From positions 80,837 through 144,836 of the forward strand of contig NZ_JAHSTV010000015.1 of NCBI RefSeq assembly GCF_019145235.1: a stretch of DNA of 64,000 nucleotides, given 5' to 3'. The notes beneath the pieces were generated by a model. The model did no database searches and had not been told where the DNA came from. It was given only the letters and a program-made list of their open reading frames with translations. This DNA is from Pseudomonas farris (lineage in GTDB: Bacteria; Pseudomonadota; Gammaproteobacteria; Pseudomonadales; Pseudomonadaceae). Position numbers and translations under genes: made by a program. This document shows positions 40,847-50,110 of this stretch, piece after piece (position 1 is the first letter of the stretch; each line of letters starts with the position of its first letter).

Positions 40847-42193
40847 ATGCTCGATTTTTCTCACGCCCCCGGCGATCTGATCGCTCGGTGCGATCAGGGC
40901 GTACTCGACCCCAACTGCCATGCCGACACACAAAAGTTTCATGACGGCATTGGCTCTCTGGATTTGCTTCGTGCCTTGCGCGTCAGCCGCCAGAAACGAC
41001 GCCCGATCGCCCTGAACGTGCAGCTGCCTTCCAGCCTCCAGTCAGCCTTTTGTTCTCCGCGCGATGTCTCCTGCGAGCACGGCGAAATCGAACAGTACCT
41101 TCAACGCCTGGAACAGGAGATCGACCTCGTCGGTTGTCATCTGGGAGCGGAGCAACGGGTCGAACAATTTCACCTGAGCGGCGGAACACCCACCATCGCT
41201 CATCTCGAGCGCCTGATGAATCACCTGCGTGATCGATTCAACTTTCTCGAGCATGAGTGCGGCGACTACAGCGTCGATGTCGACCTTCACCATACCGATT
41301 GGTCGACCATGGGCGCGTTGCGCAACCAGGGATTCAATCACGTCAGCATTGGTGTTCCGGATATCGACACCGACTGTGACATGTCGGTGGCCTGCTACCA
41401 GAACCCGGCCCCCATTCATTCACTGATCGATGCCGCCCGCACCTTTGGTTATCGATCGATCAATGTCGATCTGGGTTTTGGTCATGCCTGGCAAACGCCA
41501 GAAAGCTTCGCGCTGAAGCTGGCGGCGATCATTGAGCTGGAGCCGGACAGGCTGATGGTGTTCGACTATGCCCGACCACCACGCCGTTATCGTCCAAGGC
41601 TCGGCGACAAGGTCAGGGAATTGTGCAGCCAGGACGATAAGGGCGCGATGCGCCAGATCGCCTTCGAACAGTTGATCGCCGTGGGCTATCACTACATCGG
41701 TATGGGGCAGTTTGTGCGGCCCGACGATGATCTGGCGATCGCTCAGGAACGCGGCCGATTACGTCGCACCTGTGACGGTTTTACCCGTCACGGCTATTGC
41801 GACCATATCGGCTTCGGTTTGGGGGCTATCAGTCAGATCGACGATTTGTATACGCAAAACACCGACGCCATCGAGCGTTATCAGCAGCAACTGGACCGGG
41901 GCCAATTGCCGACGTCTCGTGGCTGGCGTTTCGAGGCGGGGGATCAGATAAGGCACATGGTCATGGAGCGCCTGGCGTGTGATCAAGAGCTGGATATCCG
42001 CGCTATCGAGCGGCGCTATGGGCTGATTTTCTCCAAGTACTTTGCATCTGTCTGGCCATTGCTGGAGCAATTGAGTCGCGACGGGTTGATTGAATTGTCG
42101 GACCGTTTCATCAGCATTCTTCCCGCCGGCCGGCCGGAAGTGGATGCCATCTGCAACCTGTTTGAAAAGGATTCGGGCAGTGCAAGGCATTAA
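40847..42193 (+). CDS. HemN-like protein without the radical-SAM cysteine motif
   Basis: 448 residues, colinear with the next gene product HemN over most of its length: FHLSGGTPT matches LHLGGGTPT, GVPDIDTD matches GVQDFDPD, IGMGQFVRPDDDLA matches IGMDHFALPDDELA, and CDHIGFGLGAIS matches CDLIGLGVSSIG. The CX3CX2C iron-sulfur loop, present in HemN at Cys65/69/72, is here QLPSSLQSAFCSP, with Ser63, Ala67 and Ser70 in the aligned places and only Cys69. So it cannot bind the [4Fe-4S] cluster in the usual way. It has its own ribosome-binding site (GGAGA) and ANR box and is 22 bp upstream of hemN. Possible haem-binding, chaperone or regulatory partner. Confidence 0.8.
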   Translation: MLDFSHAPGDLIARCDQGVLDPNCHADTQKFHDGIGSLDLLRALRVSRQKRRPIALNVQLPSSLQSAFCSPRDVSCEHGEIEQYLQRLEQEIDLVGCHLGAEQRVEQFHLSGGTPTIAHLERLMNHLRDRFNFLEHECGDYSVDVDLHHTDWSTMGALRNQGFNHVSIGVPDIDTDCDMSVACYQNPAPIHSLIDAARTFGYRSINVDLGFGHAWQTPESFALKLAAIIELEPDRLMVFDYARPPRRYRPRLGDKVRELCSQDDKGAMRQIAFEQLIAVGYHYIGMGQFVRPDDDLAIAQERGRLRRTCDGFTRHGYCDHIGFGLGAISQIDDLYTQNTDAIERYQQQLDRGQLPTSRGWRFEAGDQIRHMVMERLACDQELDIRAIERRYGLIFSKYFASVWPLLEQLSRDGLIELSDRFISILPAGRPEVDAICNLFEKDSGSARH

Positions 42194-42215
42194 CCCACCT
42201 GCGAGTTGATTGATC

Positions 42216-43604
42216 ATGAAACCTGCATTCGATTTCGATCGAGCCCTGGTCGAAAAGTATGACCGTCCCGGGCCGCGCTATACCTCTTACCCCACGGCGC
42301 CGCAGTTTCATCAGGCGTTTGCCGTTGACGACTACCAGCGTGCCGCCTCCGACAGCAACCTGGCGGCGGTGCCCAAGCCGTTGTCGGTGTATATCCACAT
42401 TCCGTTCTGCAAGAGCCTTTGCTACTACTGCGCCTGCAACAAAATCATTACCCAGAAAACCCATCGGGCCGTCGAATACCTGACGTACCTCAAGCGTGAA
42501 ATCGTGATGCAGGCCGCGTTGTTCGACAGCACGCGCAAACTCACGCAGCTGCACTTGGGCGGGGGCACACCGACGTATTTGACCAGTGAACAGCTGGCGG
42601 ACCTGATGGACTGCCTGCACCAGGCGTTCGACATGGACGACAGCGATGATCATGAGTTTTCCATCGAGGTCGATCCGCGCACCATCAACACCGAGCAGAT
42701 CCAGTCGCTGCGCCAACTGGGCTTCAATCGTCTGAGCTTCGGCGTACAGGACTTCGATCCCGACGTACAAGCCGCGGTCAATCGCCAGCAAAGCGAAGAG
42801 CAGATCTATGCGCTGGTCGCGGCGGCGCGTGAGGCGCAGTTCAAGTCGATCAGCGTCGATCTGATTTACGGCCTGCCACTGCAAACCGTTACCAGTTTCG
42901 ACGTCACCCTCGGCAAGATCATCGCCCTGCGCCCGGACCGGATTGCCGCCTACAGCTACGCGCATTTGCCGGAGCTGGTGCGCGCGCAACGGCTGATTCG
43001 CCCGGCGGACATGCCGCCACCGGAGCGCAAGCTGGAGTTGCTGGAGTTGACCATCCGCCGTCTGACCGAGGCCGGATATGTCTATATCGGCATGGATCAC
43101 TTCGCCTTGCCGGACGACGAACTGGCGCTGGCCCGCACCCATGGCACCCTGCAACGCAACTTTCAGGGCTACTCGACCCATGCCGACTGCGACCTGATCG
43201 GCCTGGGAGTGTCTTCGATCGGCAAGGTCGGCGACAGCTACAGCCAGAGCGTCAAGGAGCTTTCGCAGTATTACGCCCGTATCGATCAAGGTTTGTTGCC
43301 GGTGCATCGTGGTTATCGCTTGAGCGCCGATGACTTGCTGCGCCGCGAAGTGATCAGCGACCTGATGTGCCACGGCAGGATCGATTTCGCCAAGTTCGAA
43401 GCCGGTCATGGCATTTGCTTCACCGAGTATTTTGCCGATGCGCTGGCGCAACTGGACGAGCAGGTGCGTGATGGACTGTTGCAGATTCACAGCGACGAGT
43501 TGGTGCTGTTGCCGCAAGGGCATTTGATGATGCGCAGTGCCGCAATGGCATTTGACGCCTATCTGGGAGGGGAGCAAAAAGGCCGGTTTTCCCGCACCGT
43601 TTGA
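42216..43604 (+). CDS. hemN: Oxygen-independent coproporphyrinogen III dehydrogenase
   Basis: 462 residues. Radical-SAM motif IPFCKSLCYYCAC (Cys65, Cys69, Cys72), then the LHLGGGTPTYL SAM-binding glycine motif, EVDPRTINTEQIQSLRQLGF and SFGVQDFDPD. The N-terminal KYDRPGPRYTSYPTAPQFH is typical of HemN proper, not HemW. It converts coproporphyrinogen III to protoporphyrinogen IX without oxygen, needed for haem, and for haem-containing denitrification enzymes, under anoxia. It follows the hemN-like gene by 22 bp and probably shares its ANR-dependent promoter. Confidence 0.95.
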   Translation: MKPAFDFDRALVEKYDRPGPRYTSYPTAPQFHQAFAVDDYQRAASDSNLAAVPKPLSVYIHIPFCKSLCYYCACNKIITQKTHRAVEYLTYLKREIVMQAALFDSTRKLTQLHLGGGTPTYLTSEQLADLMDCLHQAFDMDDSDDHEFSIEVDPRTINTEQIQSLRQLGFNRLSFGVQDFDPDVQAAVNRQQSEEQIYALVAAAREAQFKSISVDLIYGLPLQTVTSFDVTLGKIIALRPDRIAAYSYAHLPELVRAQRLIRPADMPPPERKLELLELTIRRLTEAGYVYIGMDHFALPDDELALARTHGTLQRNFQGYSTHADCDLIGLGVSSIGKVGDSYSQSVKELSQYYARIDQGLLPVHRGYRLSADDLLRREVISDLMCHGRIDFAKFEAGHGICFTEYFADALAQLDEQVRDGLLQIHSDELVLLPQGHLMMRSAAMAFDAYLGGEQKGRFSRTV

Positions 43605-43640
43605 GGCTTCTGGCGCTCTGGCGCGAGGAATTTTATCGAG

Positions 43641-43654
43641 TTGATTTCAATCAA
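43641..43654 (+). promoter_or_regulatory. ANR/DNR box upstream of nosR
   Basis: TTGATTTCAATCAA is a perfect TTGAT-N4-ATCAA box centred 66 bp upstream of ATG 43714, so nosRZDFYL should be induced at low oxygen and with NO or nitrate signals. Confidence 0.9.
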
Positions 43655-43713
43655 GGGCGGGGCACACAGCGCTCCCTAACATTGCCGCAAGCCCCTTTGA
43701 AATCAGCGTGCTC

Positions 43714-45894
43714 ATGACAATCCATCAGCCTTCGATACATGGCAACCTGCGCATCTGGAGCGTCGGGCTGGCGGTGATGGTCTTGCTGATGATCGCAGCG
43801 TTCGCGACGGTGCAGGCCAAGTCATACGGCGACATCGAGCAGCAGCGCATCGAGAAGGTTTTCCCTCAAACCGATTCGGTGTCCGCAGCCGAAGGCACGT
43901 TCAAGGTGCGCACGCTGTCGGCGGCCGGCAAGGTCATCGGGTATGTGTTCCAGAGCCTGGATGTGGTGGACATTCCGGCCTACTCGGGCAAACCCATCAA
44001 CACCCAGGTGATCCTCGACACCGCCGGGGTGATTCAGGACGCCTATGTGCTGGAGCACCACGAACCGATTCTGCTGATCGGCATCCCCGAAGAAAAACTC
44101 CATGGCTTCAGCGCCCGATACAAAGGGATCAAGGTCAGCCAGCGGGTGGTCGTCGGCCATTCCAGCGACCCAAGCGCGGTCACCGTGGATGCCATCGCCG
44201 GCGCAACCGTCACCGCCATGGTGGTCAATGAGGTCATCATGCGTGCCGCCCATGAGGTGGCCGTATCGTTGAAGCTGATCGAGGACAGGGGCGGGGTGGT
44301 GAACAAGCCCGCCATCGTGCGCCAGGATTTTTTCGAGCCTGCCACCTGGGAGCAACTGACCGGTAACGGCGCCATTCGCCGGTTGAACCTGACCCGTGGG
44401 CAGGTCGATGCCGCCTTCAAGGGCACCGAAGCCGAAGGCGTTGACAACGCCGGCCCGGATCAAGTCGATGACACCTTTATCGAACTGTACACCGCCCACT
44501 TGAACCCGCCGACCATTGGCCGCGCGTTGCTGGGCGACAATCAATATCGCTTCCTCATGCAGGAACTCAAACCTGGCGAGCAGGCCATCGTGGTGCTGGG
44601 ACGTGGGCTGTTTTCCTATAAAGGCTCGGGTTATGTGCGCGGCGGGATTTTCGATCGGGTGCAATTGCGCCAGTTCGGCAATGTCATCAGCTTTCGCGAC
44701 ATGGACCATCAGCGGCTCTCCGACGTGTTTGCCAAGGGCATGCCCGAGTTCACTGAAATGTCGGTGTTCATTGTGCGCAAACCGGCCGGTTTCGATCCGG
44801 GATCGCCCTGGTCCCTGGAGCTCCTGGTGCGGCGTCAGACGGGACCGGTCAGCGGCACCTTCAGCAGCTTCGAACTGCCTTATCAACTGCCCGAACCCTA
44901 CCTTGAGCGCCCCGCGCCCAGTGCCGAAGAGCTGGCGGCCATCGAGGAAGCCAGCCGGCCGATGTGGTTGAACATCTGGTACCAGAAACACTTCCAGATC
45001 GCCGTCCTCGCGAGCGCGTTGTTGCTGCTGACGGCCATCCTGTTCCTGCAAGACAAACTCACCCGCCGGCCACGCTTTCTGCACTGGCTGCGCCGTGGTT
45101 ACCTGCTCTTTACCGTGGTCTTTCTGGGCTGGTATGCCCTGGGGCAGTTGTCGGTGGTCAATGTCCTGACCTTTGTGCATGCGCTGTTCGAGCACTTTCG
45201 CTGGGAGCTGTTTCTCACCGATCCGCTGATCTTCATGCTCTGGGTCTTCACCGCCGCGAGCATTTTGTTGTGGGGGCGTGGTGTGTTCTGCGGCTGGCTG
45301 TGCCCGTTTGGCGCCTTGCAAGAGTTGATCAACGAAGCGGCGCGCAAGTTGAAAATTCCCCAATACGAATTGCCGTTTGCGGTGCATGAGCGGCTGTGGG
45401 CGATCAAATACATCATTTTGCTGCTGCTCTTCGGTATCTCCCTGGAATCAATGTCCACCGCCGAGCTGTTCGCCGAGGTGGAACCCTTCAAAACCGCCAT
45501 CACCCTCAAGTTCGACCGCCAGTGGTGGTTCGTGCTCTACGCGGTGGCGCTGCTGGTGATCAACATTTTCACGCGCAAAGTCTATTGCCGCTACATCTGC
45601 CCCTTGGGCGCGGCGCTGGCGATCCCGACCAAATTGCGCCTGTTCGACTGGCTCAAGCGCCGCAAGGAATGCGGCAGCCCCTGCCAGTTGTGCGCCAAGG
45701 AATGCGAGATCCAGGCGATTCATCCCGATGGCCGGATCAATGCCAACGAGTGCCACTACTGCCTCGATTGCCAGATGACCTACCACAACGAAAACAAATG
45801 CCCGCCGCTGATCAACAAGCGCAAGAAGCGCGGCAAACCGGCACCCGTGGCGGTGCAACTGATACCTGTCGTGGAAGTGACCGCTCTGGAATGA
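43714..45894 (+). CDS. nosR: NosR, flavoprotein regulator/electron donor for N2O reductase
   Basis: 726 residues. N-terminal signal/membrane segment, periplasmic FMN-binding domain with AIAGATVTAMVV (covalent flavin attachment Thr), then several membrane segments between about 430 and 640. The C-terminal [4Fe-4S] ferredoxin part has CSPCQLCAKECEIQAI-type spacing (CGSPCQLCAKEC) and ECHYCLDCQMTYHN. It is required for nos transcription and for reduction of NosZ in vivo. ATG 43714 is preferred to GTG 43708. nosZ follows after 56 bp. Confidence 0.94.
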   Translation: MTIHQPSIHGNLRIWSVGLAVMVLLMIAAFATVQAKSYGDIEQQRIEKVFPQTDSVSAAEGTFKVRTLSAAGKVIGYVFQSLDVVDIPAYSGKPINTQVILDTAGVIQDAYVLEHHEPILLIGIPEEKLHGFSARYKGIKVSQRVVVGHSSDPSAVTVDAIAGATVTAMVVNEVIMRAAHEVAVSLKLIEDRGGVVNKPAIVRQDFFEPATWEQLTGNGAIRRLNLTRGQVDAAFKGTEAEGVDNAGPDQVDDTFIELYTAHLNPPTIGRALLGDNQYRFLMQELKPGEQAIVVLGRGLFSYKGSGYVRGGIFDRVQLRQFGNVISFRDMDHQRLSDVFAKGMPEFTEMSVFIVRKPAGFDPGSPWSLELLVRRQTGPVSGTFSSFELPYQLPEPYLERPAPSAEELAAIEEASRPMWLNIWYQKHFQIAVLASALLLLTAILFLQDKLTRRPRFLHWLRRGYLLFTVVFLGWYALGQLSVVNVLTFVHALFEHFRWELFLTDPLIFMLWVFTAASILLWGRGVFCGWLCPFGALQELINEAARKLKIPQYELPFAVHERLWAIKYIILLLLFGISLESMSTAELFAEVEPFKTAITLKFDRQWWFVLYAVALLVINIFTRKVYCRYICPLGAALAIPTKLRLFDWLKRRKECGSPCQLCAKECEIQAIHPDGRINANECHYCLDCQMTYHNENKCPPLINKRKKRGKPAPVAVQLIPVVEVTALE

Positions 45895-45950
45895 ACCCCG
45901 CGAGCGCCTGTCCGCAGTGACCGTTTTTATCCCTTCAAGGAAAACACCTG

Positions 45951-47870
45951 ATGAACGACACAGAATCCAAAAAAGTAGCTGAAGTGCCGGAATCGACCGG
46001 CCTCAGTCGTCGCGGCTTCCTGGGCACCAGTGCGGTGACCGGCGCGGTACTGGCCGGTGCCACGGCCATCGGTGGCGCAGTGTTCACCCGTGAGACCTGG
46101 GCGGCTGCGGCCAAGGACGCGCAATCGAAAACCCACGTCGGGCCAGGCGAGCTGGACGAGTACTACGGTTTCTGGAGCGGAGGCCATCAGGGCGAAGTGC
46201 GGATCATGGGCATTCCGTCGATGCGCGAGTTGTTGCGTGTTCCGGTGTTCAACGTCGACTCCGCCACTGGATGGGGCCTGACCAACGAAAGCAAACGGAT
46301 CATGGGCGACAGCGCGCATTTCCAGAATGGCGACTGCCACCACCCACACTTATCGATGACCGATGGCAAGTACGACGGCAAGTATCTGTTCATCAACGAC
46401 AAGGCCAACAGCCGCGTTGCGCGTATCCGTCTGGACATCATGAAGTGCGACAAGATGCTCACCGTGCCCAATGTGCAGGCCGTTCACGGGCTGCGCCTGC
46501 AGAAAATGCCGCACACAAAGTACGTGTTCGCCAATGCCGAATTCGTCATTCCGCATCCCAATGACGGCAGCACCTTCGACCTGCAGGACAAGAACAGCTA
46601 CACGATGTTCAACGCCATCGATGCCGAGAAAATGGAAATGGCCTTCCAGGTCATCGTCGACGGCAACCTGGATAACACCGACGCCGACTACACCGGCAAA
46701 TATGCGGCGTCGACCTGCTACAACTCGGAGAAGGCCTACGACCTGGGCGGCATGATGCGCAACGAGCGCGATTGGGTGGTGGTGTTCAACATCCAGCGCA
46801 TTGAAGCGGCGATCAAGGCCGGCAAGTTCATCACCCTGGACGGCTCGAAAGTGCCGGTGGTCGACGGTCGAAAAACCGAGGGCAAGGACAGCGCATTCAC
46901 CCGTTACATCCCGGTGCCGAAGAACCCCCACGGGATCAATATGACGCCCGATGGCAAGTACTTCATTGCCGCCGGCAAACTCTCGCCCACTTGCACGATC
47001 ATCGCCACCGCCAAGCTGGATGATCTGTTCGACGACAAACTCAAGGACCCGCGTGACGCGGTGGTCGGCGAGCCGGAACTGGGTCTGGGCCCGCTACACA
47101 CCACTTACGACGGCCGCGGAAATGCCTACACCACGCTGTTTATCGACAGCCAGGTGGTGAAGTGGAATGTCGAAGAAGCCGTTCGCGCCTACACCGGCGA
47201 GAAGGTCAACTACATCAAGCAGAAACTCGACGTGCAGTACCAGCCGGGCCACAACCATGCGTCGCTGACTGAAACCAGCGAAGCCGACGGCAAATGGCTG
47301 ATGGTCCTGAGCAAATTCTCCAAGGACCGCTTCCTGCCGACCGGCCCGTTGCACCCGGAAAACGATCAGTTGATCGACATCTCCGGCGAGGAAATGAAAC
47401 TGGTGCACGACGGTCCGGCCTTCGCCGAACCCCACGACTGCATCATGGCCCGGCGCGACCAGATCAAGACCAAGAAAATCTGGGACCGCAACGACCCGTT
47501 TTTCGCCGAAACCGTGGTCATCGCTGCGAAGGACGGGATCAAGCTGGAGACCGACAACAAGGTCATCCGCGACGGTAACAAAGTCCGCGTCTACATGACC
47601 TCGATGGCCCCGGCCTACGGCATGCCGGAGTTCACCGTCAAACAAGGCAACGAGGTCACGGTGACCATCACCAACATCGACCAGATTGAAGACGTGACCC
47701 ACGGTTTCGTGATGACCAACCATGGCGTCAGCATGGAAATCAGCCCGCAGCAGACGTCCTCGATCACCTTTACCGCCGACAAGGCCGGCCTGCATTGGTA
47801 CTACTGCAGCTGGTTTTGCCATGCGCTGCACATGGAAATGGTCGGCCGCATGAAGGTCGAGCGGGCCTGA
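45951..47870 (+). CDS. nosZ: Nitrous oxide reductase, clade I
   Basis: 639 residues. A Tat signal, LSRRGFLGTSAVTGAV, at about 18-33 shows export in folded form. The periplasmic enzyme has a seven-bladed propeller carrying the tetranuclear CuZ centre (HHPHLSMTDG, and the conserved GHNHASLTE region). A C-terminal cupredoxin domain binds CuA with CSWFCHALHMEM, supplying Cys, Cys, His and Met ligands. It reduces N2O to N2. The Tat signal and neighbours identify clade I. GGAAAAC lies before ATG 45951. Confidence 0.98.
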   Translation: MNDTESKKVAEVPESTGLSRRGFLGTSAVTGAVLAGATAIGGAVFTRETWAAAAKDAQSKTHVGPGELDEYYGFWSGGHQGEVRIMGIPSMRELLRVPVFNVDSATGWGLTNESKRIMGDSAHFQNGDCHHPHLSMTDGKYDGKYLFINDKANSRVARIRLDIMKCDKMLTVPNVQAVHGLRLQKMPHTKYVFANAEFVIPHPNDGSTFDLQDKNSYTMFNAIDAEKMEMAFQVIVDGNLDNTDADYTGKYAASTCYNSEKAYDLGGMMRNERDWVVVFNIQRIEAAIKAGKFITLDGSKVPVVDGRKTEGKDSAFTRYIPVPKNPHGINMTPDGKYFIAAGKLSPTCTIIATAKLDDLFDDKLKDPRDAVVGEPELGLGPLHTTYDGRGNAYTTLFIDSQVVKWNVEEAVRAYTGEKVNYIKQKLDVQYQPGHNHASLTETSEADGKWLMVLSKFSKDRFLPTGPLHPENDQLIDISGEEMKLVHDGPAFAEPHDCIMARRDQIKTKKIWDRNDPFFAETVVIAAKDGIKLETDNKVIRDGNKVRVYMTSMAPAYGMPEFTVKQGNEVTVTITNIDQIEDVTHGFVMTNHGVSMEISPQQTSSITFTADKAGLHWYYCSWFCHALHMEMVGRMKVERA

Positions 47871-47897
47871 CGGCTGGCAATCGACGGGAGCGGGCCG

Positions 47898-49190
47898 ATG
47901 ACCGATATCAAGGAAAACCCGGTGAAGGTCTTTGCCCTTGTGCTCCTGTTGATGTCAGGCGGGGCACTGGCGGCGGTGCAACCGATCACCACGTTGCCGT
48001 TGCGGGTTGACGCTGAACAACGCTGGCACTTGCCGGCGGGCGAGTACCGTGGCTCGTTCAGCGTTGATCAACCGATGCAGATTGTCTGCGAGCCCGGCGC
48101 GGTGTTTCAGGCGCAAGGGCAGGGCAACGGCGTGATCGTCAGCGCACCCGATGTCCGGATCGAGGGCTGTACCTTTCTGGACTGGGGCCACGACCTCACG
48201 GCCATGAATGCAGCGGTGTTTATCCAGCCCAAAGCCCATGGCGCGGTGATTAAAGGCAATCGCCTGAAGGGTAAGGGCTTCGGTATCTGGGTCGACGGCA
48301 CTCAGGATGTGAGCCTGATCGACAACCGTATTCAGGGTGATCCAACGATGCGTTCTCAGGATCGCGGCAACGGCATTCATCTGTATGCGGTGCATGGCGC
48401 CAGGGTCATTGGCAACCAGGTGCGCGACACCCGCGATGGCATCTACATTGATACCTCCAACGGCAACCTGCTGCAGGGCAATACCCTGGAAGACCTGCGT
48501 TACGGCGTGCATTACATGTTCGCCAACGACAACCAATTGATAGGCAACACCACCCGCCGCACCCGCACCGGCTACGCCTTGATGCAAAGCCGCAAGCTCA
48601 CAGTGATCGGCAACCGCTCCGAACAGGATCAGAACTACGGCATCCTGATGAACTACATCACCTATTCAACCTTGCGCGACAATTTCGTCACGGACGTGCG
48701 CGACGGCTCGACCGGCGACAGCATGATCAGCGGTGCCGAGGGCAAGGCGTTGTTCATCTACAACTCGCTGTTCAACAGCATCGAACACAACCACTTCGAG
48801 CACAGCGCCGTGGGCATTCACCTCACCGCCGGCTCCGAAGACAACCGCATCGCCGACAACGCGTTTATCGGCAACCAACGGCAGGTCAAATACGTCGCCA
48901 CCCGCTTGCAGGAATGGTCGGTGGATGGCCGGGGCAATTACTGGAGCGATTACCTGGGCTGGGATCGCAACAACGATGGCCTGGGCGATATCGCCTACGA
49001 ACCCAACGACAACGTCGACCGCTTGCTGTGGCTGTACCCGCAGGTGCGGCTGTTGATGAACAGCCCCGGGATCGAATTGCTGCGTTGGGTGCAACGGGCC
49101 TTTCCGGTGATGAAATCGCCCGGCGTCCTGGACAGCCATCCGCTGATGAATCCCACCACACGACCCCTGACCCAGGAGCCCACCACATGA
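47898..49190 (+). CDS. nosD: NosD, periplasmic copper-maturation factor
   Basis: 430 residues with a signal peptide (VFALVLLLMSGGALAA). The body is a right-handed beta-helix made of CASH-type repeats such as GVIVSAPDVRIEGCTF, IKGNRLKGKGFGIWVD and LLQGNTLEDLRYGVHYMFAN. It works with the NosFY ABC unit in assembling the CuZ site of NosZ. The nosF start overlaps its stop (ATGA at 49187). Confidence 0.93.
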   Translation: MTDIKENPVKVFALVLLLMSGGALAAVQPITTLPLRVDAEQRWHLPAGEYRGSFSVDQPMQIVCEPGAVFQAQGQGNGVIVSAPDVRIEGCTFLDWGHDLTAMNAAVFIQPKAHGAVIKGNRLKGKGFGIWVDGTQDVSLIDNRIQGDPTMRSQDRGNGIHLYAVHGARVIGNQVRDTRDGIYIDTSNGNLLQGNTLEDLRYGVHYMFANDNQLIGNTTRRTRTGYALMQSRKLTVIGNRSEQDQNYGILMNYITYSTLRDNFVTDVRDGSTGDSMISGAEGKALFIYNSLFNSIEHNHFEHSAVGIHLTAGSEDNRIADNAFIGNQRQVKYVATRLQEWSVDGRGNYWSDYLGWDRNNDGLGDIAYEPNDNVDRLLWLYPQVRLLMNSPGIELLRWVQRAFPVMKSPGVLDSHPLMNPTTRPLTQEPTT

Positions 49191-50110
49191 ACGTCATTGA
49201 CATGGAAGGCGTCAGCCAGCGCTATGGGTACACCACCGTGTTGCATCAGTTGAACCTGAGCCTGGGCGAAGGCGAAGTGCTGGGCTTGTTCGGGCACAAC
49301 GGCGCGGGCAAGACCACCAGCATGAAACTGGTGCTCGGTCTGCTCCAGGCCAGTGAAGGATCGGTCAGGGTGTTCGGTCGCATGCCCAGTGATCCGCACG
49401 TTCGGCGTTTGCTGGGCTATTTGCCGGAGAACGTGACCTTCTATCCGCAGTTGAGCGGCCTGGAGACCTTGCGTCATTTCGCCCGACTCAAAGGCGCAGC
49501 GCCCGCGCAGGTGGACGTGCTGCTGGAGGAAGTCGGCCTGGCGGGCGCGGCGCATCGACGGGTCAAGACCTATTCCAAGGGCATGCGCCAGCGCCTGGGG
49601 CTGGCGCAAGCCTTGCTCGGCGAGCCGCGTTTATTGCTGCTCGATGAGCCGACCGTCGGCCTCGATCCGATCGCCACTCAAGATCTCTATCGGTTACTCG
49701 ATCGGCTGCGCAGCCAGGGCACCAGCATCATTCTCTGCTCCCACGTATTGCCGGGTGTCGAGGCGCATATCAACCGTGCCGCGATTCTGACCCAGGGGCG
49801 CCTGCTGGCCCTCGGCAGTCTGCGCAGTTTGCGCGAGGAAGCCGGGTTGCCGACGCTGATCCGCGCCAATGGGCTCAAGCACACCGAGCCATTGCAGCGA
49901 TCCTGGAACAACGCCGGGCACGTCACCCAGCGCTGGGGCGTGGAGGGCCTTGAAGTGGCTGCGCTCAATGGCAACAAATTGGACCTGCTGCGCGAACTGC
50001 TTAATGAACACGAGCCAGCTGATGTGGAAATCGACCCACCGTCCCTGGAGGACATCTACCGCTATTACATGGGCCGGGCCGGCGCGACCCCCAGTGGAGA
50101 GACCGTATGA
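49187..50110 (+). CDS. nosF: NosF, ABC ATPase for NosZ maturation
   Basis: 307 residues from ATG 49187; a longer frame runs through nosD and is rejected. Walker A GHNGAGKTTS, signature YSKGMRQRLGLAQALL, Walker B LLLLDEPTVGLDP. Associates with NosY and delivers sulfur or energy for CuZ assembly together with NosD. Its stop overlaps nosY by 4 bp. Confidence 0.94.
   Translation: MNVIDMEGVSQRYGYTTVLHQLNLSLGEGEVLGLFGHNGAGKTTSMKLVLGLLQASEGSVRVFGRMPSDPHVRRLLGYLPENVTFYPQLSGLETLRHFARLKGAAPAQVDVLLEEVGLAGAAHRRVKTYSKGMRQRLGLAQALLGEPRLLLLDEPTVGLDPIATQDLYRLLDRLRSQGTSIILCSHVLPGVEAHINRAAILTQGRLLALGSLRSLREEAGLPTLIRANGLKHTEPLQRSWNNAGHVTQRWGVEGLEVAALNGNKLDLLRELLNEHEPADVEIDPPSLEDIYRYYMGRAGATPSGETV

Noticed and set aside
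43822..45387. 521-codon minus-strand frame opposite nosR
   Set aside because: Antisense shadow; nosR carries conserved flavin and Fe-S motifs.
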